Assembly (NCBI GenBank): GCA_031263965.1
Contig: JAISES010000284.1
Coordinates: 1 to 7,440 of the forward strand
Reading direction: 5' to 3'
DNA length: 7,440 nucleotides
Origin: Prevotella sp.
GTDB taxonomy: Bacteria; Bacteroidota; Bacteroidia; Bacteroidales; Dysgonomonadaceae
A program made the translations under genes and the position numbers. The stretch's first letter is position 1. The number at the start of each line of letters is the position of its first letter. Positions 1 to 6,582 of the stretch are shown piece after piece. Under the pieces are notes generated by a model. That model had not been told where the DNA came from. It was given only the letters and a program-made list of their open reading frames with translations, and did no database searches.

Positions 1-253
1 GTTTCGTTGCTTTTTCAATAGCAACCGCCGAAAAATCAATCGCTGTAGCCTCTATTTTCTGACTGGCCATAAACCTGGAAAAACGTCCGAGTCCGCAACC
101 CAACTCTAATGAAGTCTGAGGCTTGTTGGCTTCTATAAGTTCCTTCAGTTCTCGGGGAATGCGTGTGTCTGTCCATGCCCAATGCGATAAAGAACTATAT
201 GCTTTATCAAATTCCACATTATTGGAAGGTGGCCCGAATGTATTTGTTCCCAT
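1..253 (-). CDS. SAM-dependent methyltransferase, N-terminal part (runs off window)
   Basis: Reading minus from the ATG at 253 gives 84 codons that continue past the window edge. Residues 49-57 (LELGCGLGR) are the glycine-rich motif I of class I methyltransferases, which binds S-adenosylmethionine. About 16 residues later, ID at 72-73 fits the acidic residue ending strand beta-2 that contacts the ribose. The first 45 residues (YSSLSHWAWTDTRIP region) resemble the lead-in of small stand-alone methyltransferases such as those annotated as thiopurine or tellurite-resistance methyltransferases. The substrate cannot be told from this part. The start is fixed by an in-frame TAA at 269-271, nine codons upstream, with no other ATG between. 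No Shine-Dalgarno is evident. The fold call is firm; the specific function is not. Confidence 0.85.
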   Translation of the reverse strand, partial: MGTNTFGPPSNNVEFDKAYSSLSHWAWTDTRIPRELKELIEANKPQTSLELGCGLGRFSRFMASQKIEATAIDFSAVAIEKATK

Positions 254-270
254 ATCAGAATTATTGTTTT

Positions 271-304
271 AATACCGGTTGCGATAATGTTCGCAACCGG
301 TATT
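271..304 (-). terminator. Perfect 14-bp hairpin between two minus-strand genes
   Basis: The arms at 271-284 and 291-304 are exact reverse complements around a 6-nt loop. The hairpin begins 11 nt after the stop of the small repeat protein (316-618) and ends 17 nt before the methyltransferase ATG. A run of five T follows the final A of the core on the plus strand (303-307), so by the classic rule it would terminate plus-strand transcription. On minus the trailing sequence is AAAACAATAATT, without a T tract. It may be a 3' end or attenuator for the small gene, or a structured 5' leader of the methyltransferase. The structure is certain; the role is inferred. Confidence 0.45.
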
Positions 305-315
305 TTTGTGATTCT

Positions 316-618
316 TTATTGCCCGAAACCAAAATATCCGTGCATTCCGTGTATTCTGCTTTCGAAAGCTTTTTTTCGTTCATCAACAAATGCCTGCTTT
401 TCTTCACCCGACATGTTCATCCATTTTTCACAACGGGAATCTATCGACTCAACAGAAAAATGGTCTTCATGATTTCCGATACCTTCTATCCGTTTATTCA
501 TAAACTCCAGTTTTTCACTGTCGGTCATTTTAGACCATTCTTCTTTGAATTTATTTCTTGCATCTTTGTCGAAAGGGTTTCTTCCGAAGAATCCCATTCC
601 AAAATCTCTTGTCATCAT
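316..618 (-). CDS. Hypothetical 100-aa protein with two helical repeats
   Basis: I do not recognise a named family. The protein is charged and looks helical, with no signal peptide or membrane segment. It contains two copies of one unit exactly 38 residues apart: W28/W66, M31/M69, T32/S70, E35-K36/E73-K74, F39/F77 and R43/R81. That pattern argues this is a real gene rather than the overlapping plus-strand frame. Both ends are rich in Gly, Phe and Met (FGMGFFG near the start, HGMHGYFGFG at the end), flanking the helical core. Two consecutive ATGs at 618 and 615 could serve as start; upstream there is only A-rich sequence. It precedes the methyltransferase on the same strand, separated by a strong hairpin, so cotranscription is uncertain. 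A small cytoplasmic binding or regulatory protein is possible, but function is unknown. Confidence 0.75.
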   Translation of the reverse strand: MMTRDFGMGFFGRNPFDKDARNKFKEEWSKMTDSEKLEFMNKRIEGIGNHEDHFSVESIDSRCEKWMNMSGEEKQAFVDERKKAFESRIHGMHGYFGFGQ

Positions 619-833
619 ATTTTTTTCAGTTTTTTATTTTACAGTATTTTTATAAAGAGCTCTCTACTTATTTTGACGAATGGCACAAAAGAATATTTTA
701 AGGTTCTTAGAAATTGTTTGAATTTTAGCGAAAAATATTATTATAGGATTTAAAAAAAAAAAACTTCTTAGCAATTTTTTTATGCTCTTTTCAGATGGAT
801 TTTATCCTTTAAAAACAGTTTCTGAATAAAGAA

Positions 834-877
834 AAGAGGGCGTGTAGAAAGTCAGATTACTTTCGACACACCCTCTT
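834..877 (-). terminator. Terminator-like hairpin after the TonB receptor gene
   Basis: The arms at 834-851 and 860-877 form an 18-position stem with two mismatches (841/870 and 846/865) and an 8-nt loop. The stem begins 17 nt after the receptor stop codon. Its outer arm (AAGAGGG with ACACCCTCTT opposite) is nearly the same as that of the hairpin at 4232-4276, so the two belong to one sequence family. The minus strand continues into A/T-rich sequence, as expected for a transcript end. The rest of the intergenic stretch, 619-833, is strongly A/T-rich and I find no convincing promoter in it. Confidence 0.65.
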
Positions 878-894
878 GCTATATAGTGCCGGAT

Positions 895-3102
895 TTATTT
901 CCCTATCGCATACCTGAGCCCCACGTAGAACTTACGTCCTTGCGTTGGTCCCCATACCATTGTAGCATCGAAATTGTCGCCAAATGGATTTTCGGACGAA
1001 ATGACCGGATTCTTTTGCGTATAACCGGTGATATTTTCTGCTCCTGCATAAATGCTCCAGTTGCGGAAATTCTTTGTTATCTGGGCATTCAATATCGTAA
1101 ACGGGCCAAAAGTATCTTTCCACAAAGGATTAGCAGCATCCGGCGTTGGCATACGTCCGCCGCCATTGAACTGAGAAGTCAGGTCGAACACCCATTTCTT
1201 CATCTTGGTTTCGTAAGATGCAGTTACCAATGCTTTATAATCGCCGACCAGCGGTTTCTTCATCAGCTTGCCATTATAATCCGTTTTGGCGTTTGTCCAA
1301 CGATATGCGCCCAATATGGTGAATCCCCTGAATAACGGATAGGTAGCTTCGACCTGAAAACTATTCGCATACGATTTTCCTTTCAGATTGTAGAATTTCA
1401 CTGCATGCGGATCACTATCCACATCAGTTACCACCTGATTGTCGAAATCGGTGCGGTACCATTCCCCTGTGACAGTCAGCTCTTCCCCTTTGACAGGTAT
1501 ATGGAACGACACGCTTGCGCCATAATTCCATGCCGATTCCTGTTTCAGGTCGGCTGCTATTTCTATCTTACGGTTACTTGCCAGATAGAAACTATTTTCG
1601 GGCATTACAAAAACGGTGCGGTATCCTTTTCCTGCCGAAGCCCTCATGTTGAGCCACTCGAAAGGCATATATTTCAGGTGTAAACGAGGTGTAACAAATG
1701 CCTTGTGCAATGTGCTGTAATCGACCCTCAAACCCGCCAATGCAATGAATTTATCATCTTTATTGAATGTATACTGGGCATATCCGCCTGTTGTCGTTTC
1801 ATGAACGGGCAGGGCTGTAACCGGCCGGCTCAGACGAACGGACTGTTTATACTGATCCCAGTTCATACTAAGCCCTGTACTCAACTGGTGCTGTTTCCCC
1901 AATGAGGTTTCATACATCAACGAGGCATAAAGGTTGCTGCCGTATACATTAAATATATCGGCGGCATATTTCGATTTCTGATCGTGATAAGAGCCTGTAA
2001 AGATCAAAGCCACATTCCCGTTGCGTTCTTCATCCAAAATGTATGCGTTTTTTGTATAAAACTCGCCCCTGTTGGCATTCACCGATATTTCATAAGGATG
2101 TTCGTTAAGCGACGCGTCATTCAAGGTATGCATCGTTTGCCCGCTGGTACGGTAATCTTGCAAAAACCTGAATCCGAACTGCGATGCATATCTGCCTGAC
2201 ATGTATCCCCATCTGTTCATTATATTGAACTGATGTTTCTTCGGCATATCGAGAAAACTATCATTATTATCATCATGCGAAGAAGATTCGTTTGAATAAT
2301 GCAAGAACAGGCCTGTATTCAGTTTATCATTCAGTATAAATGCGGCATCGGCATTGCCTTCATACCGTCCGGCATCGCTGGCAAATACATTCAGACTTAA
2401 CGGATCGGCGCTATTCGGCTTTTTATATTCCACATTCATTTGTCCTGTTAGCGATTCATAACCGTTCTTCACCGAAGCGGCTCCTTTCGATATCTGGATG
2501 CTTTCCATCCAGGGGCCGGGTATATAATCCATACCATATACCGAAGCAGGGCCACGAAAGTTAGGGTAGTTTTCGGTCAGCATTTGTACATATGTGCCCG
2601 ACAAGCCCAGCAATTGTATCTGTTTAGCTCCTGTAACAGCGTCACTGAACGAAACATCTACCGATGGATTCGTCTCAAAGCTTTCCGAAAGATTACAGCA
2701 AGCAGCGCGAAGCAATTCCTTTGTGGTTATTTTCTCAGTTTGCAGAATATCCCTTCTCGATTTGATCGTTCCGGGAGGTGTCCGTTCTATGACAACCTCA
2801 CCTAACTCTACATTCTCGTCGAGCACAATTTTTTGTTCGGCGAAAAAATCGTGAATGTGAACCACTTTGTCTACATACCCGACATATGAAATGGCGAGCA
2901 TATGATCTTTATGCGGAGTTCCGGTTATCTCGAAATAACCATTTTCATTTGTTACAACGCCTGTTTTTGCGCTTTCCCAGCGGACACTGGCTCCTATCAA
3001 CGGCTGGTTATCTTTGTCATATACGTATCCCTTCAGTATGTCTTTACCAAAGGCCAAAACAGGCAATAACAGCAATATAGCAAATATTTTTATTGATTTC
3101 AT
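895..3102 (-). CDS. TonB-dependent outer-membrane receptor
   Basis: This 735-residue protein is a complete TonB-dependent receptor, which imports a scarce ligand across the outer membrane using energy passed from TonB-ExbB-ExbD. Residues 1-19 form a signal peptide (MKSIKIFAILLLLPVLAFG). Residues about 22-95 are a carboxypeptidase-regulatory-like domain (KGYVYDKDNQPLIGASV, then NENGYFEI and SYVGY), typical of Bacteroidota receptors. Residues about 115-228 are the plug, including QIQLLGLSG, PGPWMESIQISKGAASV and GYESLTGQMNVEYKKP. The rest is the beta-barrel, ending in an aromatic-rich final strand (GRKFYVGLRYAIGK). It lacks the SusC-type context: no SusD-like partner is adjacent. The gene starts 81 nt after the Cys/His-rich protein and is probably cotranscribed with it. 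A vicinal Cys pair (135-136) sits at the start of the plug. The context favours a metal or metal-chelate ligand, but the barrel sequence does not reveal which. Confidence 0.95.
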   Translation of the reverse strand: MKSIKIFAILLLLPVLAFGKDILKGYVYDKDNQPLIGASVRWESAKTGVVTNENGYFEITGTPHKDHMLAISYVGYVDKVVHIHDFFAEQKIVLDENVELGEVVIERTPPGTIKSRRDILQTEKITTKELLRAACCNLSESFETNPSVDVSFSDAVTGAKQIQLLGLSGTYVQMLTENYPNFRGPASVYGMDYIPGPWMESIQISKGAASVKNGYESLTGQMNVEYKKPNSADPLSLNVFASDAGRYEGNADAAFILNDKLNTGLFLHYSNESSSHDDNNDSFLDMPKKHQFNIMNRWGYMSGRYASQFGFRFLQDYRTSGQTMHTLNDASLNEHPYEISVNANRGEFYTKNAYILDEERNGNVALIFTGSYHDQKSKYAADIFNVYGSNLYASLMYETSLGKQHQLSTGLSMNWDQYKQSVRLSRPVTALPVHETTTGGYAQYTFNKDDKFIALAGLRVDYSTLHKAFVTPRLHLKYMPFEWLNMRASAGKGYRTVFVMPENSFYLASNRKIEIAADLKQESAWNYGASVSFHIPVKGEELTVTGEWYRTDFDNQVVTDVDSDPHAVKFYNLKGKSYANSFQVEATYPLFRGFTILGAYRWTNAKTDYNGKLMKKPLVGDYKALVTASYETKMKKWVFDLTSQFNGGGRMPTPDAANPLWKDTFGPFTILNAQITKNFRNWSIYAGAENITGYTQKNPVISSENPFGDNFDATMVWGPTQGRKFYVGLRYAIGK

Positions 3103-3183
3103 TTGATTCTTATGTAATTGTTATAAAATAATACGGAATGAATTGCGCACCAATCCGGCACACAACAAATCATGTATTACAAA

Positions 3184-3666
3184 TCAAATGATAAGCACCC
3201 TGATGAGGCTAAGATATTCACGGGGCGGAATGTTTGGCGGCGATTCGAATTGTGAATAAATACCCGCGTCGTTTATCTGACCGGATAAAACGCCTGACAA
3301 CAACACCGGATAAACATCGGATATCCAAACAAAAGGGCTGGATACCTGCGGTCTGAAAACAGGCAGGTCAATATCGGCAGACAGGCGGGATATCCGGCAA
3401 TGCCCTTCATCGAAACGGGTAGCGCAACCATCTGCATCCGTATTACGGCCCGATGGCTGAGTATGATGTGTATGAGACGCGCAACAAGAATGAGTTTCTC
3501 CGGCAACATCCTTTTGCAAACAACAGCTATGTGCTTTTGTAACCACCAGCATCTGTTCTGTCTCACAACCCGAGCAACAATAGATCATACAAGTCACTCC
3601 CGCACCTGTAAAAAATACAGCCACGGCAGCAATAAGCAATATAATCCTGTTCACCAGTTTCTTCAT
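3184..3666 (-). CDS. Exported Cys/His-rich small protein, HYC_CC_PP-like
   Basis: The 160-residue product begins MKKLVNRIILLIAAVAVFF, a signal peptide or N-terminal anchor. It then carries ten cysteines at 26, 30, 31, 34, 48, 49, 61, 62, 81 and 90, and a His cluster (H65, H67, H68 in SHTHHT). The layout, with an early YC, CC pairs and a C-terminal PP motif (ESPPNIPPREYLSLIRVLII), matches what I recall of the Bacteroidota HYC_CC_PP family, often next to TonB-dependent receptors. Here the HYC triad reads IYC. Soft-metal binding in the periplasm or at the membrane is inferred from composition, not shown. I chose the ATG at 3666; a TTG at 3675 would add three residues but lies inside a promoter-like box. 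It is promoter-proximal to the receptor gene. Gene reality is well supported; family assignment is moderate. Confidence 0.82.
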   Translation of the reverse strand: MKKLVNRIILLIAAVAVFFTGAGVTCMIYCCSGCETEQMLVVTKAHSCCLQKDVAGETHSCCASHTHHTQPSGRNTDADGCATRFDEGHCRISRLSADIDLPVFRPQVSSPFVWISDVYPVLLSGVLSGQINDAGIYSQFESPPNIPPREYLSLIRVLII

Positions 3667-3672
3667 ACGATG

Positions 3673-3680
3673 CAAAGATA
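3673..3680 (-). promoter_or_regulatory. TAnnTTTG -7 box for the Cys/His-rich protein operon
   Basis: On the minus strand the sequence TATCTTTG matches the Bacteroidota -7 consensus TAnnTTTG at all fixed positions. Only six bases separate it from the ATG at 3666, so transcription would start at or beside the start codon, implying a leaderless or nearly leaderless mRNA. A TTTG at 3695-3698 could be the -33 element, but the 14-nt gap is shorter than the usual 19-21. Confidence 0.55.
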
Positions 3681-3833
3681 ATATATTATCAAAACAAATA
3701 ATCTCCTTTAAATGTTTTTATCATAAGTAGACATAATATAAACATTCTGAGAAACATTCCAACTTTGAAACGGAAAATCGGAGAATTTCCATATAATAAT
3801 CCTTAAAATAGCATTATGATTCAATTTATTCCT

Positions 3834-3841
3834 TATATTTA
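3834..3841 (+). promoter_or_regulatory. Possible -7 box for the cupin gene
   Basis: TATATTTA matches TAnnTTTG except for the last base and lies 30 nt before the cupin ATG. I see no good TTTG at the expected -33 distance, so this is a weak call. The 205-nt stretch between the two divergent ATGs (3667-3871) is A/T-rich and must hold promoters for both genes. Confidence 0.3.
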
Positions 3842-3871
3842 GCATACTGTCACTTAAAAAAACGAAACATT

Positions 3872-4228
3872 ATGGGAAGAGTAGTAGACAAAAATTCAGC
3901 ACCCCATTATTTCTGGGGTGACAAATGCAGCAGTTGGATTCTCATGAACAGGGATTCTTTATCTGTGAAAATCGAAACAATGCCTGCCGGAACAAGGGAA
4001 ACCCTGCATTATCATTCCGAAGCCAGGCAGTTCTTCTTTATCCTGAAGGGTACAGCCGTTTTCTATGTCGATGGCAAAACAGAAACCCTCAAAGAACTAC
4101 AGGGAATATTGATAGAGCCCATGTCGAAACATTTCATAGCTAATGAAACGGCAGAGCCTATCGACTTTCTGCTTGTGTCTCAGCCTGACAATGACTCGAC
4201 GAATGACAGGACTGATCTGGATGAATGA
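3872..4228 (+). CDS. Small single-domain cupin protein
   Basis: The 118-residue protein is a single cupin beta-barrel with no signal peptide, so it should be cytoplasmic. Motif 1 is visible at 40-60: G40, then H46-Y-H48, then G60 (GTRETLHYHSEARQFFFILKG region). The usual glutamate ligand position is Q53, although E50 is nearby. Motif 2 (GILIEPMSKHFIAN, 78-91) keeps Pro, His87 and Asn but is one residue shorter than the consensus between Pro and His. Three histidines suggest a metal site. Such small cupins include sugar isomerases or epimerases, dioxygenase-like enzymes and sensory domains; nothing here selects one. It is the only plus-strand gene and is convergent with the inositol-phosphate synthase gene. 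The acidic C-terminus (about 105-118) looks disordered. The start ATG follows an A-rich leader without a Shine-Dalgarno. Confidence 0.9.
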   Translation: MGRVVDKNSAPHYFWGDKCSSWILMNRDSLSVKIETMPAGTRETLHYHSEARQFFFILKGTAVFYVDGKTETLKELQGILIEPMSKHFIANETAEPIDFLLVSQPDNDSTNDRTDLDE

Positions 4229-4231
4229 AAA

Positions 4232-4276
4232 CCGGAAGAGGGTGTCTCACAAGGTCTTTTAGACACCCTCTTCCGG
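4232..4276. terminator. Bidirectional terminator, perfect 16-bp inverted repeat
   Basis: The arms at 4232-4247 and 4261-4276 are exact reverse complements around a 13-nt loop. The structure begins 3 nt after the cupin stop and lies 19 nt beyond the stop of the convergent inositol-phosphate synthase gene, so it can serve both transcripts. No long T tract follows on either side. The AAGAGGG/ACACCCTCTT core recurs in the hairpin at 834-877. Confidence 0.75.
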
Positions 4277-4295
4277 CATATATGAATTAAAACGA

Positions 4296-5594
4296 TCAGT
4301 CGATAAAATCGATAGTTTCTTCTCCGATCATCTGACGAAGTGTATTTTTCAACTTCACATATTGGATAAACAGATCGTGCTCTGCAACCTTGCTAGGTTC
4401 GTGCATAGGACTCTTGAAGTAGAATGACAGCCAATCCTGGATACCGCTCATCCCCGCACGTTTTGCCAGGTCTGTGAACAACACTAGGTCGAGGCACAAA
4501 GGCGCGGCAAGAATAGAGTCACGGCAAAGGAAATCCACCTTCAATTGCATTGGGTAACCCAACCATCCGAAAATATCGATATTATCCCATCCCTCTTTGT
4601 TATCTTTGCGGGGCGGGTAATAGTTGATACGGACTTTGTGATATACATTACCGTAAAGTTCAGGATACAATTCAGGTTGAAGAATGTTGTCAATAACGGA
4701 CAATTTAGACTCTTCTTTCGTTTTGAATGAACCCGGATCGTCAAGAACTTCTCCGTCGCGGTTGCCAAGAATGTTTGTAGAGAACCATCCGCTAAGGCCA
4801 AGCATACGGGTCTTCAACATTGGGGACAATACAGTCTTCAACATAGTCTGGCCGGTCTTGAAGTCTTTACCGCAAATAGGAGTCTGGGTCTTGGCTGCAA
4901 GTTCCCACATGGCAGGAATATCTACAGTCAGATTAGGAGCTCCGTTGATGTATGCAACACCTTCCGAAACAGCAGCATAAGCATAGATATTTGAAGGAGC
5001 TATGTCTTTATGATTTTCCTTCATTCCTTTTTCCAATGCGGCAAGAGATTTGTGAACTTCTCCAAGAGGAGTGAACACTTCCGTGCTACCACACCAGATA
5101 ACGACTATGCGGTCGCAGTTGTTTGCTTTCTTAAATTCACGGATATCTTCTTTTACTTGTTCCATCAGTTCCCATTTTGTAGGGGCCGATTTTACCCAAG
5201 TACCATGTAGACGTTTCACAAATTCCTGATCGAACACAGCTTTCATAGGTTTGATTGCCGACAGTTCGTCTTTTACCTTGTCAAGGTCTTCGTTTGTTAA
5301 TACCTCGGCATGTTTTGCAGCCTGGTATACATCATCTTCGAACAGGTCCCATCCTCCGAAAACGATATCGTTCAATTCGGCCAAAGGCACTACATCTTTA
5401 ATTTTAGGGAAGTTGTTTTCTTCTCTTTTCCCTATACGCATTGTAGCCAATTGAGTGATTGAACCTACCGGAATTCCTAAGCCCTTGCGGGTGATTAATG
5501 TACCGGCAATAAACGTAGATGCCACAGCACCTCCAACTCCAACAACAAGAACACCAAGTTTTCCGTTGGCTTCTTTAACTTGTACTTTTCCCAT
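4296..5594 (-). CDS. ino1: myo-Inositol-1-phosphate synthase
   Basis: The enzyme converts glucose 6-phosphate to 1D-myo-inositol 3-phosphate (L-myo-inositol 1-phosphate) with catalytic NAD+, the first step of inositol synthesis. From the ATG at 5594 it has 432 residues, shorter than the roughly 530 of yeast but plausible for a bacterial form. Residues 13-27 (LGVLVVGVGGAVAST) form the Rossmann NAD-binding loop. The catalytic core is recognisable at 242-250 (GKDFKTGQT), 266-281 (GLSGWFSTNILGNRDG), 343-354 (GWLGYPMQLKVD) and 359-370 (DSILAAPLCLDL). A TTG at 5627 would add eleven residues (MQCILKFNLKK), but the A-rich leader before the ATG and the family start favour ATG. In Bacteroides this enzyme feeds inositol-lipid synthesis. 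Here the upstream same-strand neighbours are a HAD hydrolase and an acyltransferase; the downstream side is closed by a terminator. No key residue appears to be missing. Confidence 0.95.
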   Translation of the reverse strand: MGKVQVKEANGKLGVLVVGVGGAVASTFIAGTLITRKGLGIPVGSITQLATMRIGKREENNFPKIKDVVPLAELNDIVFGGWDLFEDDVYQAAKHAEVLTNEDLDKVKDELSAIKPMKAVFDQEFVKRLHGTWVKSAPTKWELMEQVKEDIREFKKANNCDRIVVIWCGSTEVFTPLGEVHKSLAALEKGMKENHKDIAPSNIYAYAAVSEGVAYINGAPNLTVDIPAMWELAAKTQTPICGKDFKTGQTMLKTVLSPMLKTRMLGLSGWFSTNILGNRDGEVLDDPGSFKTKEESKLSVIDNILQPELYPELYGNVYHKVRINYYPPRKDNKEGWDNIDIFGWLGYPMQLKVDFLCRDSILAAPLCLDLVLFTDLAKRAGMSGIQDWLSFYFKSPMHEPSKVAEHDLFIQYVKLKNTLRQMIGEETIDFID

Positions 5595-5691
5595 TTTTTT
5601 TAAATTAAATTTTAAAATACACTGCAACCCGCAGCAATCCTTTAAACTACAGATTTAGTTTTGCCGGGATATTATCTCCCGCCTCCACAAA

Positions 5692-5708
5692 ATCCTATAT
5701 AATAGGAT
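5692..5708. promoter_or_regulatory. 7-bp inverted repeat upstream of the inositol-phosphate synthase gene
   Basis: ATCCTAT and ATAGGAT flank a 3-nt spacer, giving operator-like symmetry about 100 nt before the synthase ATG. It could bind a dimeric regulator or be chance in A/T-rich DNA. Elsewhere in the 242-nt gap 5595-5836 I see only a weak CGGGA/TCCCG hairpin near 5665-5681 and no clear -7 box, so whether the synthase has its own promoter is unresolved. Confidence 0.22.
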
Positions 5709-5836
5709 GGCTTCAGCGACAATCTGTTTTATTTTATTCTCCCAACCCGGGCTTTTTCACCTTACAAGCGGCTTCCATTATTAAAACTGATAATCTACCG
5801 ACTCCACAGTATTACCAAAACTCAAGTACTTTTTTT

Positions 5837-6568
5837 TCAATCCAGTTGAAATACAGCCTTCAACTCCATGAAGTCTGTTATTATAAGATCTGCCTTCGCA
5901 TCTTCTTGATCATCATCCTTATCCCATCCTACCCCTTTGAGCCATACGGTCCGGCATCCATTTTCAGATGCGGGGAGAATATCTTTTGTATAAGAATCGC
6001 CCACAACCACAACAGAGGAAGGTTCCAGGCCTAAAGCCTTTACTCCCAGCCTGAATATCTCCGGATCAGGTTTCCTTACACCTACAACTGCCGACTCTAT
6101 CACGCTATCAAAGTACTCTGACAGGCCAAAATCGCTCAATACGGCTTGTACATTCCCGTAAAAATTAGAGACCAATATCATCGGGTAATGACTTTTTAGC
6201 GCTGTAAGCAGGACTATTTCCTTTTTCAATAAACTCTTTACAAAGTTATAACATTGCCCTGAAATATCAAGAATATATTCTTCCGATTTGTTACATTCTT
6301 TCAAAAATCCTTTTTCAATAAGGTTTCTCATCTGTATCGCCACCTTCTTTTCGAGGAGAATCCTAAAATTATCGTTCGTTTCTATTACCGGATTAGTAGC
6401 TAAATACCGTTCGGCGTAAACGTAAGCTTCTCTGAACTGTTCTTTGGTCACAGGTACTTTTTGATGCCGGTATGCATCCCAAAGTACTTCCGACCAATGT
6501 TTACCATTGCTGTCGATAGTACCGCCATAATCGAATATTATTCCTTTTATTTTTTTCAGATCAAACAT
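5837..6568 (-). CDS. HAD-family hydrolase (phosphatase-like)
   Basis: This 243-residue protein has all four HAD superfamily blocks. Motif I is FDYGGTID with nucleophile D13; motif II is the serine in ILVSNF (S134); motif III is the lysine in VRKPDPEIF (K166); motif IV is GDSYTKD (D191, D196). The long helical insert between motifs I and II (about 20-125) is the C1 cap of the YjjG/phosphoglycolate-phosphatase-like subfamily. In most HAD phosphatases the residue two after the nucleophile is a second Asp acting as acid/base; here it is G15, which may change the chemistry or rate. It lies 14 nt downstream of the acyltransferase and is likely cotranscribed with it. Just before the ATG, GGCGAGG is a weak Shine-Dalgarno-like run. 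The substrate is unknown; a lipid-head-group or inositol-phosphate ester is a contextual guess only. Confidence 0.9.
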   Translation of the reverse strand: MFDLKKIKGIIFDYGGTIDSNGKHWSEVLWDAYRHQKVPVTKEQFREAYVYAERYLATNPVIETNDNFRILLEKKVAIQMRNLIEKGFLKECNKSEEYILDISGQCYNFVKSLLKKEIVLLTALKSHYPMILVSNFYGNVQAVLSDFGLSEYFDSVIESAVVGVRKPDPEIFRLGVKALGLEPSSVVVVGDSYTKDILPASENGCRTVWLKGVGWDKDDDQEDAKADLIITDFMELKAVFQLD

Positions 6569-6582
6569 ACCTCGCCTTTTGA

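Noticed and set aside
163..753. Long plus-strand open frame of 196 codons
   Set aside because: It overlaps the minus-strand 100-aa gene whose 38-residue repeat shows real coding constraint, also covers the methyltransferase start and the 271-304 hairpin, and its product is Phe/Ser/Cys-rich without any recognisable motif.
886..1335. Plus-strand open frame of 149 codons opposite the receptor 3' end
   Set aside because: It is antisense to the barrel of a clear TonB-dependent receptor and its product shows no domain features.
895..3102. Receptor as a SusC-type glycan importer
   Set aside because: No SusD-like lipoprotein gene is adjacent, the protein is shorter than the usual SusC (about 1000 residues), and the neighbouring Cys/His-rich gene points to a different ligand class.
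5595..5627. Upstream TTG start adding eleven residues to the inositol-phosphate synthase
   Set aside because: The extension (MQCILKFNLKK) is unlike the family start, and the ATG at 5594 already gives the NAD-binding loop at its usual distance from the N-terminus.
5738..5760. CCCGGG-containing stretch after the HAD gene as a terminator
   Set aside because: Only the 6-bp palindrome itself pairs; no stem-loop with a reasonable loop and no following T tract on minus could be drawn.
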